A DNA stretch of 64,000 nt from Whalleya microplaca (GCA_022497155.1 MU385750.1:186001-250000), one strand, 5' to 3'. Numbered from the stretch's first letter, positions 1 to 11,642 are shown. Notes: a model not told the origin generated them from the letters alone. Numbers and translations are program-made.

Positions 1-914
1 GTATCAGACCAGAACTTATCGAGAACTGCCCATTCTTCCTCATATTTATCCAGGCTTCCATTGACTATCGTCAACCATCTCCGCTGGTGCCAAGTCGTTA
101 GATCTGAGCTCTCAGGCGCAGAAGTGATGTACTCCCAATATGCCGGATACCACGCGGCTCGCTCCCAATCAATCAAGCAAGGTACTCCATCCTCGCGGAG
201 AATGACGTTTTGAGCATGGAAATCGGCGTGCGTAAACACAGGATTGATATGTGCTCGTGACACATGGTGGAATTCAGTGCGACAGCTTTGAATATTGATA
301 CGAGATGATCTACCACAGGGTGTGGGATGTTCCTTGGGGAATAATATGTCTAGAAACTTATTCGCGGATTCGAATGGGCCCCTTCCTGTACGATCTGCAA
401 TGTTCCAGTTAGGGTCCTCATAGGGACGGCGGGCGAGTACACCGTAGAAGCTAGGAGAAGGCGGAGAAATAGAGCGCAACTCGTTGAATTGTGCTTTCAA
501 CTGTGCAATGACACTCTCTTCCTGTCCCCTTGTAAACCCATTCTGATTTAAACAGTCCCAGATGGTTTTACCGTGGATGTATTCCGTCACAATAACATTA
601 ATCTTCACTATCTCTTCGTCGTCATTTTGATCCTCGATTTGATACATCGCGTACAGTTTCGGCACAGGGATGGTACAATTCTGCCTCACAAAAAGCATGT
701 TCTCGCCTTCGATCAGCTTGACACCCGTCCCATACTTTATGACGAAGTGCTCACCAAAACGGACAATTGATCGGTCATTGTCTCCAAAAACCAACATTTC
801 CTTTATCGAGTCCTTGATCTCTTCAAAACTAGGAAGAGGCACAGGCAGTTGATCTGCTGGTGCAAAGTAGGGAAGCTCGACAGGGGTGTCGAAGTCTATT
901 GTTGTTAAACCCAT
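1..914 (-). CDS. APH-family phosphotransferase, C-terminus outside window
   Basis: An open frame reads from an ATG at 914 (MGLTTIDFDTP...) to the window edge, 304 codons without a stop, so the 3' end is missing. The protein-kinase-like phosphotransferase signature is clear: the catalytic loop HADFHAQN at residues 229-236 and the metal-binding LIDWE at about 248-251, followed by the usual aromatic-rich W-Y-P-A-Y-W. A nucleotide-binding lysine is likely in the FVIKYG stretch near residue 60. The family transfers phosphate from ATP to small molecules; the fungal members are numerous and their substrates mostly unknown, so no substrate or drug resistance is claimed. No intron is needed. It is convergent or tandem with nothing nearby; the next gene starts 2.2 kb downstream on the map and is on the same strand. 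Confidence 0.85.
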   Translation of the reverse strand, partial: MGLTTIDFDTPVELPYFAPADQLPVPLPSFEEIKDSIKEMLVFGDNDRSIVRFGEHFVIKYGTGVKLIEGENMLFVRQNCTIPVPKLYAMYQIEDQNDDEEIVKINVIVTEYIHGKTIWDCLNQNGFTRGQEESVIAQLKAQFNELRSISPPSPSFYGVLARRPYEDPNWNIADRTGRGPFESANKFLDILFPKEHPTPCGRSSRINIQSCRTEFHHVSRAHINPVFTHADFHAQNVILREDGVPCLIDWERAAWYPAYWEYITSAPESSDLTTWHQRRWLTIVNGSLDKYEEEWAVLDKFWSD

Positions 915-1605
915 GATATGTTGTCTGAGAAGGGTCTCGCATAAAGATTCAAGGAGATAGGTTCGCACCGGGTCGAATTCTCGTAGTATCTATAAGTTTA
1001 TAAGACTGTAAGTGTATAGGGACTAGGAAGCGCAACCCAATTATAAGTTATGGGAGATAATGGCACTTTATAGTTTATGTGATTATGATCCTATGTATAA
1101 CTTTACGTCGCGTTAAGTCACAGACAAAGCTAGTTGTTGAACGTTTAATGGTTTAATCAAAGCGTTGTTATATTATATAAGCTTTGCTTTTCACTGTCCT
1201 TTGTTTAATTGCGAAGCTTTTTTAATCATAACAATTGCATTAATAACATAAACTTCTGCATAATAGTTGATTAACTTATGTGTTAGTAGAATAGGAGCCA
1301 CAAAGCATTCAATAAGCGTAATTAAGTAGTTGCTACTACAACAAAGGTTCAGTATAAATGAGCACGTTGAAACATCACTACGCAATCTACTTGATACATT
1401 AAATTCTAAATATCTTTGCGAGTACAAAACAGGACTAGAAATTCTTAGGTAGCTAAATGATTGACTTGTGATTTATTTAAATCAATGTCAACACGAAACT
1501 AGCAAGAAACCAAAATAACCGACCATTATTTTCCTGTTAGCTACTCGACACTAAGCAACTGGTTCCATCACTCCAGGAAATTAGGAGATGTAACCAGAAT
1601 ATTTG
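915..1605. other. Intergenic, no gene seen
   Basis: About 690 bp of moderately AT-rich sequence upstream of the phosphotransferase. Only short open frames are present and none resembles a known protein. The stretch presumably holds the promoter of the minus-strand phosphotransferase. Confidence 0.5.
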
Positions 1606-1610
1606 TTAGG

Positions 1611-1705
1611 AGCCTTTGTTAGGTTTGTGTATAGATGCCGTTTTTCAAACAATCTTATAGTTAGTTGCTCGTGCAACAACTGTGTTGTTTTGCTACCTCA
1701 TACGT
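1611..1705. repeat. Dispersed repeat, copy 1 (possible LTR remnant)
   Basis: Starts at a TGTTAGG (a second TGTTAGG lies just upstream) and is closely similar to 30838-30932. The strongest shared block is CGTGCAACAACTGTGTTG followed by TTTTGCTACCTCATACG. The TGTTAGG start is reminiscent of copia-type LTR ends, but no matching end or internal region was found. It abuts the stop codon of the SRR1-like gene. Confidence 0.6.
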
Positions 1706-3088
1706 TCATTTATCCTTCCGAACGTACATCCGTACGCCGGCATTCCAACACATCTTGTCGGGCTCTCTTTGACCCGGAGGAGGAATTGCATGCGGAGCGA
1801 GGCAAGGGTCATCATCAAGTTCGTTCTCATCTAGTGGGAATCGCTCCTCGTGCGGGAATTCCTCCTCGATGGTGTATTCGTTGTCGAGCATGTCGCATAA
1901 TCTCTTCGATTCAATGCAATAGCTGCATAAAAGCAAATATATCAGCAGTGATCAAACACGAAAGTTCTATCTGTATGAAAATAGTCGAAATGGGAAGGGA
2001 AGGCTACGAACTCAGTGGTGCCCGGTATCTTGATTTTAGTCCCGGTGCCTGGATCCTCCAATTCGTACCAAAGGATATCTGGATCAACCTTGTCAAAGTC
2101 ACTCGGATCCTGGTGCCTCGACAACGATTCGCACAACATCGCTACGGGGCGAGCGTACTCGGACACCAATGATATGGCTTCGCAACCGGGGCAAATTGCA
2201 ATAAGGAATGTTGAGTCGTCGATCATGGTAAAGTGCTCATGCTTTCCGTAATCCGTCCTTAGGACCCTGAATTTGGTTCCATTGAGTGATTCCAAGGCCT
2301 TCTTGTGTGGTTCCCCGTACATAGGATCCCCTGTGTAGAGGTCGATGATCTGCCCGGTCTTCTGTTGCAGCTGGTTGACGATCACGAGTGCCGTCACATG
2401 CTGGGCTAGAGCAGGATGGCTAATGACGCCTTTATTTATGCATGGTTCCCAAGCCTGAGTGTTCCCCTGGGTTTCGGGGTTCTTTGGAACAGCAATGCAT
2501 GTACAAATTGCCCCGAGTCCGATGCACACTACTTTCTTGATACGTTGGGGCTGTGGAAGTCTGTCGATAGCCTTTCGTAGCTTTTGTGCTCTCGTTCTTC
2601 CCTCGGTCTCCCAAATATTCAACCCATTCTCGATTGTTTCTTTGACAATTTTGTCATCGGACATCTTCTGTGCTATCACCCATTCTAATGTCCATTTTTG
2701 AGTCGGACTATGGAATTTGGCTAGGAACCTGACTAATATTAGTCCCAAGAGACTCTTGGCAAGAGTCGTTCTGGCTCGGAATAAGCAACAACTTGGCAAC
2801 GTACCATTCTGGAAGTATCTCTAACTCTGGATTAGGTCTCCCATATTCTGTTTTGATATGCTTCTCCTCGAATGTGTTGAGGAGGTGTATCCATTTCTTA
2901 TTATCTTCAAATTCATGACCTCTAATAAGGTGATTGTCAAACAAGAAATAGTTTAACCTTCCAATTATTTTGCATTTGCGCTCAGAACTCTCGACTGGAT
3001 AATTCCGCATCTCCTGCAGGTCGAGAAAGTTCCATTCGACACCAGAGTACTCGAATGGACTAGAGACAGTCTGTCCTTGGGAAGCCAT
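1706..3088 (-). CDS. SRR1-like domain protein
   Basis: Three-exon model: complement of 1706-1922, 2012-2728 and 2805-3088, giving 405 aa from the ATG at 3088. Intron 1 (76 bp) has GTACGT, an ACTAAT branch point and TCAG; intron 2 (89 bp) has GTTCGT, CTGAT and GCAG, and was chosen because it keeps phase. Residues about 161-260 carry the SRR1 pattern: V-C-I-G-L-G-A-I-C, then a conserved Y-T-G-D-P-M-Y strand, then D-D-S-T-F-L-I-A-I-C-P-G-C. SRR1 proteins were named from a plant light-signalling gene; many fungal relatives have no known role. The C-terminal exon is strongly acidic (E/D-rich). If intron 2 is not used, the protein would stop at 1942 instead. Function is therefore only a domain call. 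Confidence 0.8.
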
Positions 3089-6000
3089 TACAACGAGCGA
3101 CTAGAGGAAGATCTTTCATACGATAATAGAGACGGTATGGGCTTGACTGATATGTGACGTTACCTCCTATGAGTGAGCATTGGGAGGATGAGGATTTCAA
3201 GGGTGGGAAAGATGTGGGAAGCACCTCAAGACTTTTATAGCCAATTCTCAGGCATCTTTGACTCACTTGTATGACAACATATGTTTACTGCAAATAGATC
3301 GATTTTTAACCTGGTTATTTCGAGAGATTGGGCGTAATCCCCAACGTATGCCCGAAGGCGAGGTGTTGGGATTGGCATAGGGATGTTAAATTTTCTGCCA
3401 ACCTCGGAAGACTGCGTCATGTTTGCTGGGGACGGAATGATTCTTTGTTGGCCTTTCCAATAAATAGCGATGAGGCTATAAACTTAGGTACGCATTGCCA
3501 CTTCGTCATGTGCAATTCTTAGGGTGAAATCCTGAATTCCTTGGTACTTAGTGGATGCCAGAATAAAGTCGTTCTATTGAATCTTCAAAGATCGTCAACA
3601 ACAACAACGTAACTCCCATTACATAATATTTATAAATCTGTAAGTCGTACTTCTTTTTCATCTCATGCTCCCAATATTTAGCCCCCAATCACTTAAGTAC
3701 ACTTGTAAGTACACCTGCGAGTGGGATGGTAGCCCAATATAATTTCATCTCTAAGTATGGCAACGTAGTAACTGACTTGTAGGTAGAGCCTCTTTATCAA
3801 TGAATGCCGGAATAATAAACATGTCTCTGAAATGGAAGTCATAGCACTAATAGCCAACAAGATCTGGCGAATGCGTCTTGACTCTAACAAACAAATGTAA
3901 GGGGTGCAGTTGACACACAGGGATATCCATGCGTCGCTGAGTTGTATGCCCCGAATGGAATGTATATCAGCTGCCTATATTCTGCTACTTGTGGATCACG
4001 AGGAAAGAGCACTGGTATGGAAATCTGGCTAACCCATTAATTTTGATATTTTCCGGCATTCTATACATCCGTCCATGAGTCATGCAAACTGCGTATTTTG
4101 TTGTAGTATCTAATCGTAAGCCTAGCTTCTCTGTGTGACCACGGGAAACATGACCATGTGATAACAATACTTCCGCCAACACACGGGAGCTCTTTCGTAT
4201 TCGGTATTCATCCATACCTTAGCACCGTTGAGTCTTCACCTAGATCTTGTTAACCAAGCTCTAACTGGCTAACTGGACGGCAGCCAACAAATTAGCTAAT
4301 AGAGCGAATACCAATAACGTTGTCAGGAATCGAACCTAACTCGCTTTATTACTCACTGTAGCTCCAACCTGCTCAGCTGGTTATTAGGGTCTGATCCCTA
4401 TGTTTGCGATATGCCTCTTGGCATCCGTCACTGGGTGGATGGTGGTGAAGGAGAAGTGCTGCTAATTCCAGATCTACGTACGAAACATTTACAAACATGC
4501 GGAGAAAAGGAAAACCTTGACAACAGCTATGCACGCAAGGGGTTCATTGGATTTTGTAACGTACAGGCTTTCTATCATCTGACATCATGTAATAGAAACA
4601 CACTAGACCCAACAATCTCCGTTATGATAGTGACAGTGCCCTACAGGACCTTCAATACATCAGACTTGTTTATGACCTGTATTGCAAATCATATGTGGTT
4701 AAAGTTAATCTGTCAAGCAGTGGTGTTAAACCTCGTCAGCTACATCATTCATATGATACCATACAGGTGAGCGATTGATCTGTTGACGTTGTTCATCAAT
4801 TCTCCAACTTGCGCCCTTAAAACATTCCCTAGGGCGAAGTGTACGTCTTCAGGTTCGTGCTCTTAGCTAGCTGCTTACAGCAGAATTTTTTCTACTATTT
4901 ATACCTTCCTAGACAGATAGCTCGCAGTCTCCGTAGGTCGATCTACACAGCGAACTCGCACTTATTAATGATAGGGGAACTAGCGAGGTTGAGAGGCTTT
5001 AGTTATAGACCATGTCATAGAATGTTGTTCAAAAGCTGGTGTGACTCGTACGTATTTTCAACTGTTTATTTTCCTTTTTCCCTTTTTTTTTCTGACAAGA
5101 AAAATGTTAACTGGTGCCGTGATACCAAACCGCAACTTTCACTGCTTGTCTCAATCTCATTGCTACTGTAAGCCTTATCGTCGAGTTTTCCTCATTCAAC
5201 ACGCAGACACGTCGAGGTTCTCGCAAACGGATAATCTCGAACTCGAGTCTTTCATCATCGCTAACAACAATTCGCCATCCGTGGTTCCGTCCTATGATCG
5301 GGAAAACCAAGGGGTTCTAGGAGACTATAAGAAAAGCTACGACACTGACGGATTACAGGGATATAATTCAGATGGCTGGACACCCCACTAGCTGTGGCGT
5401 ATATATAGGAGGCGTAGCCTCCTACACACTCCGACTCGAGTGATGATACTTCTCTAATAATAACTACTATACTACTCATAACCTGCTTCTATTTCATCAG
5501 ACACGGTCAAAAACACATCGTATCGAGACAACTCTTGAAAATCTATACTAGTATACCAAAACCAAAACCTGCTGTATTCGCAACAGCAAGCAGCAGAGCA
5601 GAAATGTGGTATCCTTGACGTTCCTTATATTTCCTCTGGGTGCTTGGAGATGTCATTATCAGTATTTTTCTGACACTGCCTGTTCTTGTTTCGCCTCGAT
5701 TCTATCGGCCCAACCCCTTATCCAACCTCTTCACCCATCAGCCCATCTTCTTAGCATAAAAACATTAAAGAGCAAGCCCCTTACGATAAGTATCTTGGGC
5801 CGCTTCTCTCTCACTGACCGTACTTACTAAAGGAAAGTTACCTAGGTTCGATCTCTGACAGCACTACGCAGTAATAGACTATACATGTAGTACCTAGCCA
5901 CCTAAACCCATCTCCGCTTAATTCTCGCATGTCTTAGGTAATCACACAGCTGCCACAAACCCACATGGAATCAAGACTAATCAATCAACAGAACACGCCT

Positions 6001-6796
6001 CTCACCAATGGCAGTCATATGTAAAACGCAATGCATGAAATTGTTCCGTGCTCTACCCTGCCGGCCTACTTAATTCAAGGTTCTGTCTATGCTACTACCC
6101 TCGTGGACCAACCGCAACCGCAACCGCAATTCCGCCTAGCGCGACAGGTCCTTTCCTCTCTCAAGTAAAAGGGGGAAAGAAAAAGGAGTCTCCAAACTCC
6201 GTGTATGGCGTAGTCAACCCGAGTAAAGCACAAAAAGACACGGCGCAGTAGCAGCAGCAGCAGCAGCGGTGGCGGCGACGGCGACGGCTTTGCTGCTCCA
6301 GATCCACATGCTGCAGTAGAGGAAAAATAAAACAATTGTAGGGTATTATGTGAGGAAGAATGCTGCAGTGGTTATCATCAACCCGAATCTTTTTCGCCAA
6401 CTCCTCGATCCTGTACTGTGTGTCTAATACTTTTTTTCTTTTCGTTTTCCTGTATCCGCAAAACAACCCTCGCAACCACATATCAAGCGTGAATGGGAAT
6501 CTGTTTTTTAAAGCCTATTCCGTATGCCGTATGAACGCGTGTTGTGCGAACCACGGATGGAGAGGAACCCCTAGAGCTATACACTCGAGGATATGCCACC
6601 GCCTTCGCAATCAAGTATGTCCACGAAGAAAAGAAAATGATACACCATAAAACACCGAACGCAATGCCGAAGGACCAAACTGAGAGTCCATGCCCTAGAG
6701 CCAATATGCCATGCCATGTAGAACTACCTTGCTCCCGTCGTACCAACCAACTGTCATTCAATCGTGAGCGCGTCACACAAGGTTCCAATGAGCCAG
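3089..6796. other. Gene-poor spacer
   Basis: 3.7 kb without a convincing gene. The longest open frames (for example 4411-4770 on the plus strand) have no recognisable domain and no coding-like composition. It contains a tRNA-like stretch at 4324-4392, a purine/pyrimidine-biased stretch near 5070-5100 and a CAG/GGC trinucleotide run at about 6247-6290. The right part (about 6.2-6.8 kb) is probably the 3' UTR of the BTB-like gene. Confidence 0.5.
4324..4392 (-). other. Degenerate tRNA-like sequence
   Basis: On the minus strand a perfect B-box, GGTTCGATTCC (plus-strand 4326-4336), lies downstream of an A-box-like CAGCTGAGCAGG. A T-arm can pair (TTAGG with CCTGA), and AATAAC near the 5' side can pair with GTTATT near the 3' side. 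Three to four extra bases lie between the T-arm and that pairing, and no anticodon stem forms. It is best read as a decayed tRNA or a tRNA-derived repeat, not a working tRNA gene. Confidence 0.3.
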
Positions 6797-9358
6797 CTAG
6801 ACCATGGAATCATGGGCATTGTACAACGGTGGCTGCACCTGTTTCTGCGGTGCGTCTGAAGCGACGGAAAACTGGGGGACCCATTTCCGTACTACTCGAG
6901 GCACTTCTGCGCCTCTCGGACGGATCACTGCCTCCTGCCAGTTCAAGATGTCCCAAGGCTCGGCAATGGCGTGACGTCGCTGTGCCGAGAGTCGGCGCTG
7001 GATCTCATGGAAGTGAGGAACCGCCCCTGCACGGACTGCCTCGACTGCGCGTAGACGTCTTGCCTCTCTCTCAGCCACCACGTCCGCAACAGCGTGGTAT
7101 CGGTCTTGGGCCGTGTTCCAACCGGAGACGCCGTTGCTCTCAGATGTGAGCACGGCACGAAGCTCGTCGAATGGCAGGTTCAGTAAGACGCGCGAAAGGA
7201 CGGGAGAGCACTGGGCAGGGTCGCGTTGGGGAGCAGGACCGTCCTCCGGGTAAGCAGCCGGGAGGTCGCCAAACTTAATACTGGACAGGCGGTTCGACTT
7301 GGCCGGGTGGCGTATGCTCGTGCCTCTAGCAATGCTAGGTGCTGTGCTGTTCGCGGACAGGGGCGCGGCCACGGTGGTGGCAGCGACAGGTGGAATTCGG
7401 GCGAACTTCGGGGGATCAACGACCGAGGTATCAACTTCGAAGTTAGACGGGAAAGCATTGATGAGGAAGCTCATGACAGCTTCCAAGAGAATCTTCGTGT
7501 CAGGTCCGTATTCGAAGTCCAGTGTGACGTAGGCTAAGTCTATGCCACCCTGCTCATGGTCATATTCGACGTGTCGATGAGTAGCACCCTCGAGCACGAA
7601 AGCAAGGGCCGCCTCCACGGTTTTCCAGTTGATGAGCTCAGCAGCGATCTGAAGTCCACGTATCGAGACATCTTGCATGTGAAGATGATGACCGGCAGCA
7701 GCGTAACCGAGGCAGAAGGCAAACCGGTCAGCATTATCGCCAGTAAAGTCCATGCCATTACCAGTGTTGCCCACAACATCGCCGACGGTCAGCAAAGGAT
7801 ACAGGTACAGACGTCGCACAGCATTCCACCAGGCATCAGAACGTAGGTACGAGTCGTCAGCCTCCACAGTGATGGTGTGCGAGCCTGAATCCGAAGCACG
7901 AGCAGCCATGATGTATTGCTTCAGGGCTGGACTGCGGGCCAAGACGAGTTTGTGGCCAGTAATCTTGACGGGATGGTGCGAGCCTTTGGACGAGACCAGC
8001 TCCAGGACACAATCGGTGAGCTCTCCAGAGTCGAACTGGTCTCGGAAGTATACAATGCTATCCATCAGATCATCGTCTACAATGCTAGGGCGGCGGGTGA
8101 AAGGCTGCGGGTGCATGAAAGGCGGGAAGTGGGCAGGCGGATGAGGATGACCGACGTGGTGATCGTGATGAGCATGGCCGCCATGGAGAGGACCGTTCGG
8201 AGGGTAAGGGATAGCTCCGCCCTCCACACCGTTGGGCTCACCCGAAGCATGTGAACCGTGGAAGCTATGGGGCGTCGGGGGACCGTAGCGACCTCCGTTT
8301 GGAGCGAACGGCTCGAATGGAACGTGGGGCACGGGAGCCGGGATCTGTCTATAGGTATCAATGCTCGACATGGGTAACATATCAGGCCGGAACTGAGTAT
8401 TGATAGGACCGGCAAAACCGTTGCTATTGGAGGGAGCATGGTGGTGGTTATGGTGTTGACCGTTGGCTCGCGGATGAATGCGACTCTCGCCGTTGACCGG
8501 AGGAGGCGGGGGCGGCATGAAACCACCGTGCGGGTGCACAGGAGAGGGAGTGTGGGACTCGGAGAAGCCGCCAAACATGATGCCACCACCGTTGTTCATA
8601 TGAGGGTGGTGTTGGTAGTGATGCATGTGGGGCGGGCCGCGGAAGCTGGCAGAGTCGGGGAGCTGGTCGGTCGACAGCTGTTGTTGGAGCGGGTGGGCGG
8701 GGTGGTGGAAAGTCGCTGGCGGGTCGGGTCGGGTGGACGAAGTGGCCGAGGGAGGCTGCGATGCGTGGTGAGGGGCATCGTGAACACCTACTATAAGTTG
8801 TAAGAGTCTGGACTCGGATGTGGTGGGTGATGACTCCAGGTGCGGGTTACCTTGGTTGTTGGTGTCAGTGGCCGAGGCGGAGCCAACCACGGACTCAGCG
8901 TCAGCTACGGAGACGACGGACGACTGATTAGCAGCTGTAGCCCCAGCAGCGCCAGCAGCACTGTCGTTGGATCCATTCGAGCCATTCGTCTGGGTGGGCG
9001 TGCCGTAGGGCTTGTCAGCTCTGGTACCGTTGGGAGGGGCGGCGTGCTCGGGCTTCTCCACAGCAGAACCGTGGACCTCGTTTTCGGAGGTCTTGGCTGA
9101 CTGCAGAGGCTTCGCACCGTCGGGGGCCGGACCATGGTCGAGCAGGGCCGCTTCCAGGGAGGAAACATTGAACCCGTTGGTCGAGGCGGCGTTCGTGGCG
9201 TGCTTGCTGGGCTTGGCTGAATGCTTCGGCATCATGGACAGGGGAATAGCAGGCTGGACGAGGTGTCGGTGCGGTGCGGCGACTGCAGCTGGGTGCTGTT
9301 TCTTCGCATGGCCGGAAGCGGCCTTAGCAGACTTCGGCTGGCCCTTGGGAGGCGCCAT
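6797..9358 (-). CDS. BTB/POZ-like protein with long low-complexity N-terminus
   Basis: The ATG at 9358 (MAPPKGQPKSAK) is the first true ATG; the open frame extends further upstream only through non-ATG codons. The unspliced frame is 853 aa. Residues 1-430 are rich in H, P, A, S, G and N with His/Pro runs and probably disordered. From about 433 the pattern D-S-I-V-Y-F, then L-T-D-C-V-L-E-L, then I-T-G-H-K-L-V-L-A-R-S-P-A-L resembles the start of a BTB/POZ fold, followed by an alpha-helical region and an Arg-rich C-terminal part. A 63-bp in-frame stretch at 8788-8850 has a GTAACC donor and a TAG acceptor, and its product (with R-L-L-Q-L-I-V) is out of character with its surroundings. It is probably an intron, which would give 832 aa. 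BTB proteins often act as adaptors or in transcription; no specific role is claimed. Confidence 0.75.
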   Translation of the reverse strand: MAPPKGQPKSAKAASGHAKKQHPAAVAAPHRHLVQPAIPLSMMPKHSAKPSKHATNAASTNGFNVSSLEAALLDHGPAPDGAKPLQSAKTSENEVHGSAVEKPEHAAPPNGTRADKPYGTPTQTNGSNGSNDSAAGAAGATAANQSSVVSVADAESVVGSASATDTNNQGNPHLESSPTTSESRLLQLIVGVHDAPHHASQPPSATSSTRPDPPATFHHPAHPLQQQLSTDQLPDSASFRGPPHMHHYQHHPHMNNGGGIMFGGFSESHTPSPVHPHGGFMPPPPPPVNGESRIHPRANGQHHNHHHAPSNSNGFAGPINTQFRPDMLPMSSIDTYRQIPAPVPHVPFEPFAPNGGRYGPPTPHSFHGSHASGEPNGVEGGAIPYPPNGPLHGGHAHHDHHVGHPHPPAHFPPFMHPQPFTRRPSIVDDDLMDSIVYFRDQFDSGELTDCVLELVSSKGSHHPVKITGHKLVLARSPALKQYIMAARASDSGSHTITVEADDSYLRSDAWWNAVRRLYLYPLLTVGDVVGNTGNGMDFTGDNADRFAFCLGYAAAGHHLHMQDVSIRGLQIAAELINWKTVEAALAFVLEGATHRHVEYDHEQGGIDLAYVTLDFEYGPDTKILLEAVMSFLINAFPSNFEVDTSVVDPPKFARIPPVAATTVAAPLSANSTAPSIARGTSIRHPAKSNRLSSIKFGDLPAAYPEDGPAPQRDPAQCSPVLSRVLLNLPFDELRAVLTSESNGVSGWNTAQDRYHAVADVVAEREARRLRAVEAVRAGAVPHFHEIQRRLSAQRRHAIAEPWDILNWQEAVIRPRGAEVPRVVRKWVPQFSVASDAPQKQVQPPLYNAHDSMV

Positions 9359-9550
9359 GACGGGGTTAATAGGAGGTGCAAGATATGTTGACAGATCCAA
9401 AAATGTCAGGACACGGCAAAAGGGGAGTAGGACCAGGACGGAGGCCAGATCGAGGAAGAGGATGAGAAGGAGGTACAGGAGGGAGAGAAACCTGAGGAGC
9501 CAGAGGAGCCACAGCGACCGCGGGCAGAGCGCAGTCAAAGTCGCAGTGGT

Positions 9551-9598
9551 AGCGGCAGCGGCAGCGGAAGCGGCAGCAGCAGCAGCAGCAGCAGCAGT
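9551..9598. repeat. AGC/CAG trinucleotide run
   Basis: Imperfect then perfect AGC repeats in the 5' leader of the BTB-like gene, about 190-240 bp upstream of its ATG. The run ends in a block of nine uninterrupted units. Confidence 0.85.
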
Positions 9599-9899
9599 TG
9601 AGTCTGGAGATCTTCACAAGGTTAGGCATTCGACCAGGACCGTGGGACCAGGACCCCGAAACATCTGCGACTCTCAACCTGACGAGGTCAAAGATGGCAT
9701 GAGGTCGGACTGCACCATGCCAGACCAGATCGAACGAAGGACAATCTAATCTTGACAGACAGATGTGCAGCAAATGCGACGACGATGCGAAAGAGAGGGA
9801 GGGAGAGAAAAGAAGATGTAAAGAACCAAGAGGCCGAGTCAGACGGGGGACAGACAGGGACAGAAGGGGTTGAGTGAGGGTGCGGTGCGAAGTGCGGAA

Positions 9900-9932
9900 T
9901 AGGTAGAAAGTAGGTAGAAAGTAGGTAGAAAG
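9900..9932. repeat. Three tandem 11-bp units
   Basis: TAGGTAGAAAG is repeated exactly three times head to tail, in the distal leader or promoter of the BTB-like gene. Confidence 0.9.
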
Positions 9933-10276
9933 CAGAGTGAAGTAAGGTGGAAGGTGGAAGGTGGATAGAAGGCGGGAAAGGTTCAAGAGACCTCGGTACC
10001 TAAGGTAAGAGGTTGTTGTAGAGGTTGAGTGAGAGGTGTAGAGGTTGAGAGGTAGAAGTTGAGGTGTATACAGTTAGTTAGAGGCTCGGGTGGTTACAGA
10101 TTATTTACTGCATAAACTGTATCGCCGAACGTACTGCGATGCGTAATGCCCGGCGGAATTACCTAAGGCTAGGTATGTACCTATCAAATGTAGGTACCTG
10201 AATGTTGTATGTATGCTGTATGTACTTAGATGTATTGCTTGCTGTACTGCTTGCTACATATACGGTGTATGTTGCT

Positions 10277-10338
10277 TGCAGGCAGGCAGGCAGGAGATGG
10301 TGGTGGAAGGCACTGATGACTGACTGACTGACTGACTG
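10277..10338. repeat. GGCA and TGAC tetranucleotide runs
   Basis: A GGCA-type run (10277-10293) and a TGAC run of five units (from 10317) separated by about 23 bp. They are simple microsatellites. Confidence 0.85.
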
Positions 10339-11642
10339 GACTGACCTGCCGCCGATGATGAGAAATTGATGGACGGAGTTGGGGCAGCTCCAGAAAGAAA
10401 ATAAAAGTCCAAGCTTCTTTCCCAATGGTCCTGGCCGGTGTCTTGGCGCCGCTGCGCAGGTGGTGTGGCGGGCGGGGGGTGGAAAGTCCGATGAGAAATG
10501 AAATTTTTTCTGCTTTCCCCCCCTCGGATTGAACAATTGAGCGCACTGGCTAATCAACTGCTGGCAGCTGTCACCGCTGTCGCCGCTGTCACCACCGTCA
10601 TTCACTGCACTTGTCAGCCAGTGGCCTGGGCTGCCTGGCTGCCTGGGCCAGTGCCTGGTGGGCCGTGGCTGCCTGGTGGGGAATGTTCCTGCACGTTTGC
10701 GATTGTGTTGGGTTTTGGACCCTGCCCCGCGCTCCCGTTCCCGGAAAGTGACCTCATAAGAATGTCGGACTTTAGTGCCCACATGTACCTCCTGTCAGAT
10801 GTATCCATGGATGTACCTAGGTAGCGTAGGGCTGCTACCGGTACGTACCGCATCGTGCCAAATATAATATACGTACCTACCTACGTACCTCACATGGATG
10901 CATTGGGTCGCGCAGCCTTTGGCAAGCCACCAGTGCCACAAACGCCCCATTCTTCATCTATGGGTCCGACATAACCGACCCATCACTTTAACTTCACTTC
11001 ATACCTACTTCTTATTAGTACTCACCAGACATCAGCACAAGAGCAGAGGATGCTATAACAAGTTAATACGTTATTCCTAATACTTTCCCATACTGGATCT
11101 GGCTAAGAAACGCTTTAAATTTTATGTTTCTTCAGTATCCTTATTGAATCCAGCTTCTTGATATTGTAAATACCTACTAGCGGACTTCACTGTCACATTA
11201 TCAGTTGAGCCTCATTTGGCCGACGAATTAATAGGCCGGACATAGGTGACAACGTGGAAATCAAGCAGCTTCAGAAATCTATTTGGCTCCACTGTACCAT
11301 ATCATTTCTCGTCATTCTGGTTGGTATAAACAGAATCATAGTATCGCACTCGTAGCACATGGCAGATCACATATCAAAAGAGCACAATCGCAAGGCAGGG
11401 CGTTTATTTCCCTATAGAGTATGCATGCTTCCATCCACCTCCAATCCCAACCGTTAACACTGCTTGTGCCACGGTGGGAAGACGGCCACGATCATCAGAA
11501 GACGATCAGGGATACAGAAACCGGCTCCCAATAGACGAGCCATTGCGGAGGGGGGCAACCAATCCATTCCACCTCCCAGGAGCCTAAACCGTCGTGCTAA
11601 CGCAACTCATTCAAGGCGACTGAGCTCCTCTCCGTGCAACGT

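Larger units (their letters stand above)
9359..11642. other. Promoter/leader region of the BTB-like gene and spacer
   Basis: On the minus strand the first 700 bp upstream of the ATG are strongly C/T-rich, as in long leaders of highly expressed fungal genes. Many short tandem repeats follow (9551-9598, 9900-9932, 10010-10066, 10277-10338) and several GTACCTA/TAGGTAC motifs near 10170-10890. Open frames here are low-complexity shadows. 10.9-11.6 kb shows nothing recognisable. Confidence 0.5.

Noticed and set aside
1603..2172. 189-codon plus-strand open frame
   Set aside because: Opposite-strand shadow of exons 2 and 3 of the SRR1-like gene; no domain.
9012..9749. 245-codon plus-strand frame with Ala/Arg-rich tail
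   Set aside because: Antisense to the BTB-like gene and its CAG-rich leader; low complexity only.
10159..10782. 207-codon minus-strand frame
   Set aside because: Built from simple repeats in a promoter region; no start context, no homology recognised.
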